Positions 1-12,084 of a stretch of 64,000 bases of DNA are shown piece by piece. The stretch is taken from NCBI GenBank assembly GCA_032717465.1, contig CM064669.1, positions 45,223,101 to 45,287,100 on the forward strand, in the 5' to 3' direction. The notes beneath the pieces were generated by a model, which saw nothing but the letters and a program-made list of their open reading frames with translations, was not told where the DNA came from and searched no databases. The stretch is from Coenobita brevimanus. Its lineage: Eukaryota > Arthropoda > Malacostraca > Decapoda > Coenobitidae. Made by a program: the position numbers and the translations under genes. Every line of letters starts with the position of its first letter. Within the stretch, counting starts at the first letter, position 1.

Positions 1-689
1 TGCATTAACTTACTCCTTGTACTTTCCTGCCTCCAATTCCCTTTTCCTCTCGACCACCTGTGTACCCTTTCTCCCTCCTTCCCTCCCTCCTCTTCCCTCC
101 GTACACTGGGAGGGGAATATAAATAATGACCGCAGTTATACAGTACACAGATTGCAGGTGATGGCTGAAATGGCATTATATTTATGGTCGTTTTGTACAA
201 TTAATTTGTCATTCATGTCCAAATTCACAGGCCACTGGGACCAAAGTTAACAGGGTACGGGGTGGGTAATTACGGTATTGACACTGAAATAATATACACA
301 CATCGGCTGCATGACAGAAAACGCATGTATTTTTATTGGTGCTGGGAACTGAATTAAAGAGGCGCTACACGATGCAAAGTGTGTGTGTATGTGTGTGTGG
401 TACATTGTGCATCAGACAGAGCAAAGGTAACGAGCAAAGCATTCGAAGTAAGTGGAATGTAAATAAGGAATGAGGTGAGTAAGGTCAGGTGAACAAGTTA
501 AGTTGGATGTATGAGACGGGGTGGGAGGGACATAGTGTACCTCCACCACCTATAACTTACAAGCCGTTCCCACCACCACCACCGACTCCCTCAGGTCATT
601 AAACAAGATGTAGTATGTAGCGTCTGACCTGCAATCAGTAGTGTGCACCATAACCTGCATGCATTAATGGTCTGTCCGTAATCCTTGAT

Positions 690-1185
690 TGTAGACGATG
701 AGAGAGAGAGAGAGATTAAGGAAGCTATGCAAGATGGGGAAAGTAGTCAGGTGTGAAAGGGGATAGGTAAGAGAAGGTGAGTGGTAAGGAAAATGAGATA
801 TAGAGAAGGGGAGAGGTAGGCACGGGGAGAAATATGGAAAGTGAGCGTTAGGGAAGGAAAGAGGAAGGGAAGGTAAAAGTTAGGGATGGGAAAGGTAGGA
901 AGGGTAACAGTTAGGGATGGGAGAGGTAGGGAAGAGAAGAGGAAGGGAAGGAGAGAGGTAGGAATGGGGATAGGTAGGGATGAGAGAAGTAAGGAAGAGG
1001 AGATGAAGAGAAGGGTAGGGGTATAGGGAAGAGAAGTGAAAGGGAGGACTACAGGTAGGAGTAGGAGAGGGAGGGAAGAAGAGAGGTTGGGATGGATAGA
1101 CTTTGAAATTGGGAAAGACAGGAAAGTGGAGATGTAGACAAGGAAGGAGAAGAGTGGCAGGCAGGTGACGTAAGTAGAGAGAAAG
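690..1185 (+). repeat. Purine-rich (GA/GGGA) tract in copy A
   Basis: Nearly all purine on the plus strand, built from degenerate units like TTAGGGATGGGAGAGGTAGG. The matching block in copy C is 41145-41530, where the leading GA run is expanded (about 46 bp against about 18 bp here). Low-complexity sequence with no coding signal. Confidence 0.7.
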
Positions 1186-3812
1186 TTAGTGCACGTTCTG
1201 TCATCTGAAACACGCTGTTATTGTATGGGATCTGTTGTTTATGGTATGTCACTCGTATCATCATCAAGACCTTTTACCCACCTAATATGGGTTGAGGAAG
1301 AGAAAGTAAAAAAACTCTGGAAACACGAACAGCGTGACCAATTAAATGGACCACGCAGTCTTTCGCATATCATTCAACTCCCTGGAATTTTGACTTGATC
1401 TCACAGTCTAACCATCGGCACATATTTAGTTGGTTGATATTTTTCGTTAAAGATGTGCTTCACGCACACTTGCCAGATAGTCCGTACATTGACTGTCGAG
1501 TAAAAAAGAATGGTGCCAGACCTTTGCCATGTGCTTCTCTGTACATACGAGTAATTCATCTGATCAGTTCGATCTCCTGTCAGTTCCTTAGCCTCATTAA
1601 CTTCCATACCTCGCCTTCTCACACTATTTTGCAACGTATCCATTTTCTTCTTGATCTTCCAAAGTGCCTCGAACCTTCAACTCACACACATATCCCCTCT
1701 CCACTACCCTAACTATGTCCATCAGTTCATCAAACCATACCATGTAAACACTTCTCTACTCTGCTATCATCAGACTTCGTACACCACATGGTTTTTTAAT
1801 TACATATTTCTCATCCTATTCACTCTACTCAATCCACTCCATTCTTCAGCATCCCATTACAGCTCATAGTGGCTTTTCGTTCTTATTCCAAACAAAAGTC
1901 TTTCACCCATTCATTAATGTAAACACTAACCCATCATTACACAATCCCCGCACAGCATCCATTCAGACCTGTGCTTTGTATCAGGGTGTGTATAGCCCCA
2001 GCCTCATTTCTTTACTGTACCAATCTGCCTTCCACTTCCATGGTACATTTACTTCTTTTATATATTAGTGCACCGAAGTATTCAATACCTTTAACAAATT
2101 CCAATCACCAGCATATTACACCAGGAGTCCCCTTCTATCTCAGCAACCATACATCACTACCCCTGTCTCTGTTTTACTTTTAGAACATACCGGCAACGCG
2201 CAGGGGCACAACACTCTGGTCCAGTCCGGACAACAATTAATTCAGCATTGGATTGATAATAGTCCTCTCTTCACCATTAGTACAACCTTTCCACCCCCCA
2301 TCCTCCCTCCTCTCTCCATAACTCTCCACATCTCTTTCATAACCCCATCCATTATATTGAACAGCCATTGGAACATCTCACACATACCCAGTCTTGCAAG
2401 TCTGCAACAACTGAAAGAAAATAAGAAGTGCTAATCTTTTTCCAGGGTTATTAGTACTCCATATGATTTGTACCAAAAGGTCAAAAATATGAAAATACTT
2501 GAGAATTTCAACTTTCATTATTTTATACAGGCGCTGGGATTCAATATTAAAAACAGAGGATCAATAAACCTGTGGTGGAAGATACAACAAGCACAGGAAG
2601 TCGAGGTTAATAAAGAAATAGTAGGTAGGGAAGTGTAGCGGCCATTTAGCCTGAACCGCCCTCCGTCTTTACACACAACTCGGAGAGGGCATAGATAATT
2701 TTTTATTTCTCTGTTATTCTTTTTGCTTCTCTTTGATCATCATCAGTCTTATTTTTTTCTGCTTATCACATCAAAGGACAGTTTTAGGGTTCATTATTCA
2801 CGAGAGTTGTTCTTCCTTTCTTGATAAAACGTCTGCCACTATACTAAGTACTGTATTTGAAATTTTACAAGAGAGATGACATAAACCCACGAATTTTTAG
2901 TTGAACCTGTGTATTAGTGACATTACTGTATTCCGATGTACAGTACGGTTACCAGTTACTTTAACGAGTAGTACTGGAACCTGAGGAAGAGGATGGATAT
3001 TTCCTTTCACTCCTTCAGAACAGTCACAACTTTCAGATGCTGTTTTCCTACATCAGACAGTTATTTTTACTCCAGACACAATCTTCTCTATATTTATGAG
3101 GGTTAATTCTTGTTTTCCTTTCCGAATTTTATACATAAAACAAATGCCATACAGAACAAGAACGTCCAGATTGATCCCTCACCAGCACAGAACGTAAACA
3201 CAGCAGAACCAGACGGTAATACGGCTAATATGGCAGAAGAGACAAGTCAATGTGGCCGTATGTGAGAGTAATGTGACACTTACGGCACCATGCTTGGGCG
3301 GTGTGGGCTGGAGCCTTGATACTGCAGCAAGGGCTGTATTTATAAAATAGCAGACTTGTATGTTTCTTGAATTATTTAGTTTTCTTATTATACACACACC
3401 CTTATTAACCCTCTCGCGATTGGGACAGTTCCATAGCGCGTCTCTTCTAACCTGACCAAGATCATAAACCTGTTTCAGTCCATTTGATGACCACATATAG
3501 TCAGACTGGATGGTGGAATAGATTAGCGACCAAGAAGACTCATTCCTGCCTCATAACCAAGGATCACCATCTTTCATGCAACTACGACTTGGTGTACAAA
3601 TTGTGAGATTGGTTCGCTTCCTTCAGGTGAAAACCGACTTACGGTAGTATTCTATTTCTGATAACTCCAAATGGTTTTGTTCAGTGAGAGAGAGTAGTGG
3701 GAATCAGAGGGTTAATAGTTAGCACCACTGACTTTCTCCTGATTAGGACAGCTGTAGTATTGTACTCCTGATAACGCCAGACGATTTTATTTCGCCGAGC
3801 AAGTCACAGGCA

Positions 3813-4274
3813 GGGCTAGGGTCAGTTATGAATTTAATTGGAATTGATTTTTTTAAAAATGAATTGGAATTGAGAAAAATATAAAAATGAATTGGAATTG
3901 ATATCAATGAATTGGTAAGAAATTATGACTGAATTGATAAAATAATATTTTATACTGTAATATGCGAATTCATTATTGTACAATAATAAACTCAGTGTAT
4001 AGTCAAATAAACAGTAAAATATAGTTTGCTATCACAAAAAAAGTTAAAAATAATTTGAAACCTTTTTTATTTCCATTAGATTAATGATACTGGGTAGATT
4101 AAAATTGATTTTGAATTGAAAACATTTTAATTGAATGAAATATCGACCATAATGAACTGAATTGGAATTGAAGATTTTTTTTTGTGAATGAATTGAAGTG
4201 GAATTGATTAATTCAAATTTTATTCTGAATTGGAAATGAATTGAATTGACAAAAATGAATTGACCCCAGCCCTG
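3813..4274. mobile_element. Non-autonomous hAT-like MITE, 462 bp, 8-bp TSD
   Basis: The element starts CAGGGCTAGGGTCA and ends TGACCCCAGCCCTG, giving terminal inverted repeats of about 14 bp with one mismatch. It is flanked by an exact 8-bp direct repeat GTCACAGG (3805-3812 and 4275-4282). Copy C has the empty site with a single GTCACAGG near 44149-44156, which confirms insertion and target duplication. The interior is AT-rich with many GAATTGGAATTGA-type motifs and has no transposase. An 8-bp TSD with CAGGG termini is characteristic of the hAT superfamily; assignment to hAT is inferred from those features. Confidence 0.85.
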
Positions 4275-4421
4275 GTCACAGGAGCCAAACTATCATGTGG
4301 CTGGTATAGAGAGTGCAGTCAAAATGAGGGATGACTGTGCTGGACCATAATGATATCGTGACTCATCCAGTATTTGGTTCAGTGTGAAGGACAAGAAATG
4401 GCATCTATGCATTTTTATTTA

Positions 4422-4425
<4 letters not shown>

Positions 4426-4479
<54 letters not shown>
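4426..4479. repeat. (AT)n microsatellite
   Basis: Uninterrupted AT dinucleotide run of about 54 bp. The equivalent place in copy C (about 44290-44310) has a T homopolymer instead. Confidence 0.95.
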
Positions 4480-4480
<1 letters not shown>

Positions 4481-4605
4481 TGGACATATACATATTTTAC
4501 TTTCATGTTGCAGGGAGGGTTGGGATTAGGGCTGAGGTGGGTAGTGGGGAGGCAGGAGTAGAAGAAGGCATAGATTAATGCCTGTCGTTGCGTGAGGGTC
4601 ATTAA

Positions 4606-5375
4606 CCTACCGCGTCCCGTTGACGTGAATGAACGTCCACACATTTTGTCACTGCCAATCCCGTTGATGTACATAAACGCGAATCAGTTGCAAGGTCCTT
4701 AATTTGCACAATTTTCAATTGTCGCGAGTGATTTTTGGTACGTATACACGGGACACCTTCCTCTACAAGATGCCAGGCAGGGACAATGCCTTACCCAGCA
4801 TGACCTCCCCCCCCCACACGCCATTGTCTCGGCAATTCACCTGTTACCGGTGACCTGGCCAGTCAAGACATGTCGTGCCACAGTACAAAATTCAGGGCCA
4901 GAGTGATTCCCCAATCGATTACAATGTGGAGGACAAACTTTACATAGCATTAGAGGAAGAAACAGTCAGAAATGATGATCAGGTAATGTCGCCAAAAAAG
5001 GTCAGGTATGTTGATGTGTTTCGTGAGTGAAACAATGCTTATATTGCCTATATTACTGTGTGAAAACCAATATACTCTCGTACTACATATAAACTCGTAC
5101 CAAATAAATGAATAAATACCGTTTATGAGTGGTGTGGAATGGTTACCCTCCCATAGAACTCGTTTTCTCTGGAGCCAGCCTGAGAGAAAACACAGTAAGG
5201 TGAGGAGGTACTGCTACTTGCATTGAGTGTTTTAAACCTCAGGTGAGCGATTTCTCTATGATTTTTCGATGATTCTCACCAAAAGCGGAGGTTTGAGCCA
5301 AAAAAAAAAAAAAAATCCAAAAATGGTCGGGATTGGAGGGAGTCAGTGGTGGAAAAGTGGTCAGGACAGGGCGGG
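4606..5375. mobile_element. TTAA-flanked piggyBac-like MITE, member 1
   Basis: A 770-bp insertion flanked by TTAA (4602-4605 and 5376-5379). Copies A and C otherwise run continuously across the site; copy C keeps a single TTAA near 44415. The ends are imperfect inverted repeats: CCTACCGCGTCCCG at the left, and CCCGCCCTGTCC as the complement of the right end. It is closely similar along its length to 7105-7879. The TTAA duplication and CCC-type termini suggest the piggyBac superfamily. No transposase is present. A 90-bp stretch near 4905-4990 reads as acidic peptide and could be a fossil of transposase coding sequence, but this is weak. Confidence 0.75.
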
Positions 5376-6239
5376 TTAAGAGTGAATAATGGGGTGCTGG
5401 GGAGACCAGAGGGATAGTGGCAGTACTGCAATGGAGGATGGGCGGGTTGGAGGGGCAGGAGATGGGATTTAATGGGGAGTGGGAAGGTTGGAAAATTCAA
5501 GATAGGGATGTTTTTTTTGGGGGGTGAGGGAGGGAGGTGGTAGCTTGAGATGTGTGGAGTATGGCAGTGTGATATATGGTGTGAAATGTGGCAGTTACAG
5601 TATGCAATATATCCATAAGAATGATACGGAGGTGTGGGGGGGTGGGGCTGGGGGGGAGTGGACGGACAGGGAGGCATGGCTGTCCTGAACCACTTGTTGC
5701 CTTGCCTGTGGTCTTAAGTTTCTGTGTTATTCTCCTCTCCCCGTAAGTCACTTTTCCAGACTTTTGAACTGCTACAGATGTGTCAGCTGGTGTAGTGTTG
5801 GCATGAGGGGTGAGGGATATATCAGAAATAAAACTGAATTAGTAAAAAAAAAAAAAAAAAAAGTAAAATATAGTGATCCGTATGGCATCATCATCCCCAC
5901 CTTCATCCCCCAGCCTTCCACACTTCCCCCCTCTTTCATAGCCCCTCCCCTCCCCTGCCCTCCCTACCCACCACCTTTGCTGTGTGGAGAGCTGATTTGA
6001 CGGTATAAATTTTCGCATACGGTTCTACATTACACTTTTTGCCGTCACACACGTAATAACCTCCGCTATCTTCCTTGGGCATCATAGAACAATAGTACCA
6101 ATTAATCTAAAAAGTGTGGCTATAAATAAGCATAAAATATCCTCTTTGAACTATAATGGCTGTATAAGTGTGGTGCAGTGTAAGGTAGCCGGCTTTGAGC
6201 TTGAGCAAGTCAGTTTATGTTGTGCTGTTGATCAAGTGT

Positions 6240-6760
6240 GAACAGGTGTCCTTGACGTTCCTTATAAACGTTGCCTAACTTTGTTTAGTTAATTGACTGT
6301 GGAGTTCATTAAAACGTTACATGGTGAAATGATTGACATTCCTCATAAACAGTGTTTGTTTACTGATGACCAGAAATGGAGTTGCTTTTTGAAAGGAGTT
6401 GATTGCCTATTGAAGTGAAATGACTGGATTTTGGATGGCCTAGTGAATGACTGAAATTAACGTTGCATTTAAAAAATGACTGGAATTAGTAGTGCTTTGT
6501 GAAATGGCTGACTTTAGCGTTGCCTCGGGAAGTTGCTGGAATTAAAACGTGGTGCAAAGGTGACTGGAATTAACCTTGCTTAGTGAAATGACTGAAATTA
6601 GCGTTGCATGGTGAATTGACTAGAATTAGCGTTGCCTCGTAAAGTGACTGCAGTGCCTTACAAACATTGCTTAGTAACTGTGTGGAGTTTCCTCTAAGCA
6701 TTGCTTTGTAAAGTGACTGGGAAGAGTCTCAAGTTAACCTTAAACCTATAGTAAATAGTT
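6240..6760. repeat. Degenerate ~28-bp tandem repeat
   Basis: Successive units resemble GGAATTAACGTTGCCTCGTG followed by AAGTGACT, with many variants. The same array is present in copy B (about 23390-23890, where two units are nearly perfect at 23740-23800) and copy C (about 45970-46510), so it predates the duplication. Confidence 0.75.
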
Positions 6761-7104
6761 CATTGTGTCATTGTTACTGTCGTCCGAGCTAATTTAGAGA
6801 GACTACTCAAATTGGAGATGTTACCTACCGTTAATGTGTGGAACCATAAGGCTGGGAATATCAGAAAATTAGTGACCTGTGCCTAGAACATAGTGGTAAT
6901 TGTTGCTGTTGTCATCGTTATGTACACCAAGGCCTTTTTCTCCTTCATTCATGGCGAGATAAGTCGTCTCAAAAAGTGTATTAGTCCGAGTCCTTATGTA
7001 AACACAGTAAACACAAATTAGTGTCGTGCAGCCAGTATTATGGAACCCTTGTTATGTATGTATTCTTTGGTGCAACTGAATACCAATGTTTTGTATACTC
7101 TTAA

Positions 7105-7879
7105 CCCACGCCGTCCCTGCGACGTGAATTAACATCCGCACATGATGTGCACTCATGTCCCGGCGACGTGAATTAACGCGGCAGCATTGCAAGTTGCATA
7201 ATTTGCACAATTTTCAATTTTTGCGAGTGATTTCGCGAGTGATTTTTGGCACGTATACACGGGACACCTTCCTCTATTCCTCTACAAAATGCCAAGTAGG
7301 GACAATGCCTTACACCGCATAACCTCTCCTCCCCCCCCCCGCACGCCATTGTCTCGGCAATTCACCTGTTACCAGTGACGTGGCCAATAAAGACATTCAT
7401 GCCCAGAGTGATTCCCCAATCGATGACAATGTGGAGGAGAAAGTTTACATAGCATTATAGGAAGAAACAGTCAGAAATGATGATCAGGTAATGTGGGAAA
7501 AAAAGGTCATGAATGGTGATGAGTTAGTGAGTGAAACAATGCTTATAATGCCTATATTACTGCTTGAAAACCAATATACTCTTGTACTACATATAAATTC
7601 GTACCAAGTAAATAAATAAATACTGTTTATGAGTGGATAAAATAGTTACCCTCCCATAGAACTCGTTTTCTTTGGTGCCAGCTTGTTAGAAAACCCAGTC
7701 AGGTAAGGAGGAACTCGTACCTGGATCGAGTATTTTAAACCTCAGGTGAGCGTTTTCTCTATGAATTTTCGATGTTTCTCACCAAAAGCGGATGTTTGAG
7801 CCAAAAAAAAAAAAAAAAGGGTCCAAAAATGTCGGGACTGGGGCGTACCACTGCCCAGAAAACGTCGGGATGGGGCGGG
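7105..7879. mobile_element. TTAA-flanked piggyBac-like MITE, member 2
   Basis: A 775-bp insertion flanked by TTAA (7101-7104 and 7880-7883). Empty sites exist in copy B (near 24275, reading TTCGTAAGCAG) and copy C (near 46880, reading CTCGTAAACAG). The left end is CCCACGCCGTCCCTGCGACG; the complement of the right end is CCCGCCCCATCCCGACG. It shares most of its interior with 4606-5375, including an A homopolymer near 7803 and the sequence just before it. No transposase is encoded. Confidence 0.78.
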
Positions 7880-8280
7880 TTAAGCAGTATTAACATAAAG
7901 CTGTGAATCATAAAGTAAAATCAAGTGAAATCGTATATAATGGGTCTGCTGATCAGAATAAGCATATCATTAGGTGACCATAATTTCTACCGGTTGATGT
8001 GATGCTGTATCCGGCTATATGTAAAAGAGAATGTTTGTCTGTGTGAGTGTGTTTGTCTGTCAGTCCTTTATGGAAGTTGAGGAGGATGCATATAGAACTC
8101 ACAGAGCAGCTCTAATAAGTGTAACTTTTACGACGAATTTGAATGTGTACTGGTACATTACAGTTGTAGTGGCGTCCCTGATGGCCAAGATTAGAACTAA
8201 TTAAAAATTATCAAGTCAGCATGTTAGCCAGTTACTGTAGAGTTTTCTTTTTTCTATAACCGTATCATTATTAGCTAGCC

Positions 8281-8705
8281 TACAATGGATCAGATGGATG
8301 GACGGATTGGTGGGGTGGACTGGGCGGATGTGTAGGTGAACAAGGTTTAGTGGATGGGTGGATGTGAAGGGGCAGGAAGGATGGGTGTGGTAGGGCAAGG
8401 TTGAGTGGGTGTGGTGGAGTGGCATGGGTGGGTGAGTGGGTTGGCAGGATGAGTGGGTGTGAAGGGACAGGGAGGGTTGGTGGGTATGGTATGTCAGGGT
8501 TAGGTGGGTGTGATAGGGTAGCTTGGGCGGATGAGTGGGTGGACAGGATGGGTGGGTAAATGTGGGTGAGTGGGTGGACAGGATGGGAGGGTCAGTGTGT
8601 GGCGAGGGTAAGTGGAAAGGTAGGTGGATGAATGGGTAGGGTAGGCTGGTGGGTGGGCGATCAGAGTGGATGGGAAGGGTTGGTGGGTCGGTGGGTTTTG
8701 GGAAA
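8281..8705. repeat. G-rich minisatellite (copy A)
   Basis: Irregular tandem units built from GGATGGGTGGG, GTGAGTGGG and GGGCAGGATG. Homologous arrays are 24965-25245 (copy B, three clean 35-bp units) and 47285-47910 (copy C, longest and most regular). It generates long spurious minus-strand Pro/His/Thr-rich ORFs. Confidence 0.85.
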
Positions 8706-8948
8706 AATAGGGCATGGTAGGAATATGTCCATGGGAAATATATCCCAGGGGAAATGGGCCCAAGGAGGAACATATAATCAACAGGTTAATGGTACCCAAA
8801 TGGTGCAGCAGCAGGAGTAGCCATCCAGGGTCTCAGGCAATGCCTGTACGCACGATCGTACGGTTTTTCCCGGGAAACGCCGAGTGCTGTTGCTAGTGAA
8901 AAATGATGTGACTTTCTTAACTATCAGCTAACATTACCCCACTGTTTC

Positions 8949-8951
<3 letters not shown>

Positions 8952-9002
<51 letters not shown>
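8952..9002. repeat. (GT)n microsatellite
   Basis: Pure GT run of about 51 bp immediately after the right end of copy A. Confidence 0.95.
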
Positions 9003-9004
<2 letters not shown>

Positions 9005-10767
9005 ACCACCTTGGAGAGAGGAAAGTGGGGGACGAGGTTGGAGAAAGGTCAGGGGAGTAGGTAACACTACTCCACAAGAATTTCAGTTCAGAGACAAAAA
9101 TGGGTATCTCAAGGCAATAACGTGGCGTTGATTTCAAGTATGATGTTCATTTTGCTCTAGCACGTACAGTTTTTCTGAACTCACCACTCTTACACTCGTC
9201 TTTACAGTACAGTGGTCCTTCTTTTTACTGCTTTGTTCATGCTCTTTATACGTCTTTATATACTTATATGCAGTGTATAATATCCAGCACATACATTGCC
9301 AGTTGTCTACAGCCACAGTCCAAAGTATGTGTGTGTAAACTCACATATGCTTAACCCCTAAATGGCTGCCGGCGTCGAACAGCGCTTTATTGGAGTGTGG
9401 CTGGTGGTGTTTGTGTAGCGCAATCTGGAAAAAAAAATGCGAACAAGTTTGGGAAAGGAACGAATGTCTGGGAGATGTTGACACCGACCTACTATACCCT
9501 CTAAACCTCTCTGACGGTCAGTACATCTTGTGAATCAGTCGTGAGTGGACGTTGGTCTTTTGCTCCCCTCAAGTATTAATGTAAGTAAGAATAAGAAAGC
9601 AAGTAATTCAAGAAAAAAAAAAAAGAGTGTTTACCAGACAGTGACTGCTTCTCAGTGTTTGCTCTTGTCCTGGGAAGGGAGGGGAGAGAGAGAAGCCTCG
9701 CTCGAGCTTGCTTGCTCTGCCAACTCAACAACCCACAGCTGACAACCCTACTAGCATAAAGGGTGAGTTGTTTTTCCCTTTACTAATTTTGTTTGTCATT
9801 ATTACTGTTATTGTGTTGTTTCCCTAATTTTTTTTGGTATTTGCAGGAAAAATATTCATATTCCTCGTTTATTGTATTCATAACTACAACTTAACAACCT
9901 CCCCATCCCTTACCCCTCCTTCCCCAGCCCACCACACTAATCTCTGGCCTTATCGTTTTTTGACTGCGAGGGTTGTCCCCAAGGCTTGTAGTATGGTACG
10001 GTGCAGAATGTTTTTCCGTAATTTGTACCTGGCTACAATACCGTATTGTAATTTCGTACTGTTCCCCCAATTATTCTTCTGCAGGTTACAGTACGGAAAA
10101 AATACTACTGTAATTCCGTACTTTTATCGTACCATAAACAGTTTCCTAAAAAGTATCCGCTCCAATTTTTCTGTAGTGCGTAGTGTTCCTTCTCAAGCCG
10201 GTTTCAGGTGGAGGGTTTGGTGGGCAGGGGAGAACCTTCCTCTCTGCTATTCTTGTAATCTAGTCACTCTTCAAGAAGCTGCCTAGCATGGCCCAAATGG
10301 CCAACTGCAGTTATCGTCTCCTCGCATTTTCTTATTTTATTTCCTCTCTTCGGAACATCCTCTCTCTTCATCTCCACCCTCATCAACTCCATCCTGCACT
10401 TCTTCCCCATCCTTCTCCCTTGTGTGTCTGGTAAAATAATCAGACACCGCTGGGGTACTTATGCAAAATGTCCATCGTTGGAAATATTAATTGAACGAGA
10501 CCAGCACACATTACCAGTAGACGTAACAAGCCTGCTGATTAAACCAGGTAATTGATTGGAGCCGAGATAAGGAGGCTTAACACGTCTTACTAAAGCATTG
10601 AGTGAAGCCGAGATAAGGAGGCTTAAGAGGTTTTATTAAAGCAAGCCTTAGAACCTGGAGAACCTGGAGTCATGGAAGGGAAAATAGTAGCAATTGGAAT
10701 GGGGGAATATTAAAAGTGGCATCCATGAATCTGAGTGGCGGTCCTTTGCATTTTTTTTTTTTTTTTG

Positions 10768-10793
<26 letters not shown>
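9003..10793. other. Unassigned sequence
   Basis: No gene recognised. It holds short A and T homopolymers, an imperfect inverted repeat around 9985-10140 (GGTACGG and TTCCGTA motifs against their complements), a 52-bp unit duplicated in tandem at about 10560-10650 (core GCCGAGATAAGGAGGCTTAA), and a T run followed by a GAT trinucleotide repeat at 10750-10797. Confidence 0.6.
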
Positions 10794-10798
<5 letters not shown>

Positions 10799-10799
10799 T

Positions 10800-10892
10800 T
10801 TCGGTATGTGTGCTGTATTTTATATGTAGTGTATGTGTTGTAAGTTGTGTACGGTGTATCTTCCGTGTATGTGTTGTGTCTGGTATATCTCT

Positions 10893-10952
<60 letters not shown>

Positions 10953-11013
10953 ATGGTGTATCTACGTTGTGTGTGGTGTATCTGTATTGTACGGTGTATC
11001 ACATGCGAATGTG

Positions 11014-11074
<61 letters not shown>

Positions 11075-11545
11075 GTGAAACTGTTGCGTGTGGTTTATCT
11101 GTGATGCATGGTGGATCTGTGTTGTGTATGGTGTATCTTTTGCGTATCTGTGCTGTGTGTCTTTGTTGTGTATTGTGTATGTGTTGTGCAGTTGTGTTGC
11201 GTGTTGTGTGTCTGGGTTTTGTGTCTGTCGTCTGTGTGTATCTGTGTTCAATGGTGTGTATCAGTGTTGTGTAGTTATATTGTGTGTGTATATCTGCGTT
11301 GTGTAATTATGTTGTGCATTGTGTATCTGTTGCTTATCTGTCGTCTGTGTGTATCTGTGTTGTACGAGTATAATTTGTATATGTTGTATGTTGTGTATCT
11401 GTGTTGTGTGTCTGTTGTATGTTGTGTATCTGTGTTGTGTCTCGTCTGTTGTGTGTGTGTGTCTGTGTTTTGTAACTCGTCAGTGTGTGTATCTGTGTTG
11501 TATGTTGTGTGTCTGTGTTGCATGTTGTGTATTTGTGCTAACAAG
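10800..11545. repeat. GT-rich compound simple-sequence tract with two pure (GT)n runs
   Basis: Pure GT runs lie at 10894-10949 and 11017-11073, embedded in degenerate GTGTTGTGTATCTGTGTTGT-like repeats that continue to about 11535. All six frames give long Cys/Val or Thr/His artefact ORFs. Confidence 0.9.
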
Positions 11546-11916
11546 AATATATTCTAAAATACATTACCAAAGTGAAGGGTGTAAGATTCTGCATTACGTT
11601 ATTTATGCGAACTGTGTCGATATAAGAATGATATAAATATCATACAGGATAATGTTTTGGTGTAGTAGCTGTGCAAAACAACTGTCGTATTTATATACCC
11701 GAGTGCATGAAGGTATAGGCAAACCCGTAATATATGACGGTCAATATCAAAACTCCTGCGCGGATTGGGAAAACTTTGCATTTTACTTTACATCACGCAG
11801 CTGCTACCGATATCGAAAAGTCTGACTTCATTTTTAACTCCCCCTCCCTCCCATCACTTACGTATTTTTATATTAGATTCTTACTGCCACAAGTCAGTTT
11901 TATATCCGTTCTCGCT

Positions 11917-11918
<2 letters not shown>

Positions 11919-12005
<87 letters not shown>
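11919..12005. repeat. (GT)n microsatellite
   Basis: Uninterrupted GT run of about 87 bp. Confidence 0.95.
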
Positions 12006-12008
<3 letters not shown>

Positions 12009-12084
12009 ATTCAGTTTCCTCCCAATTTTTAGCAAATCTGGTGGAGGGGTAGATGGATAGCCAAAGAATTGGTCTATTAGTTTT

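Larger units (their letters stand above)
1..8953 (+). repeat. Segmental repeat, copy A (left end off window)
   Basis: This stretch aligns by eye, in the same orientation and order, with about 40390-48054 (copy C). Its right part (from about 5540) also aligns with copy B. Shared landmarks are the C/T-rich start near 17, the GA-rich block at 690-1185, degenerate 28-bp tandem repeats at 6240-6760, a G-rich minisatellite at 8281-8705 and the final block before the GT run at 8952. The copies differ by substitutions, small indels and whole mobile-element insertions. No gene is recognisable; the short ORFs are not convincing. The true left boundary lies outside the window. Confidence 0.85.

Noticed and set aside
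9345..9420. Possible third TTAA MITE starting TTAACCCCTAAATGGCTGCC
   Set aside because: The start resembles the two confirmed members, but no matching inverted end with TTAA was found downstream.
9985..10140. Imperfect inverted repeat with GGTACGG and TTCCGTA motifs as a MITE
   Set aside because: Pairing is patchy and no target duplication is visible.
10810..11636. Overlapping ORFs of 70-154 aa rich in Cys/Val and Thr/His
   Set aside because: They are translations of GT repeats in all frames; no start context, domain or non-repeat composition supports a gene.
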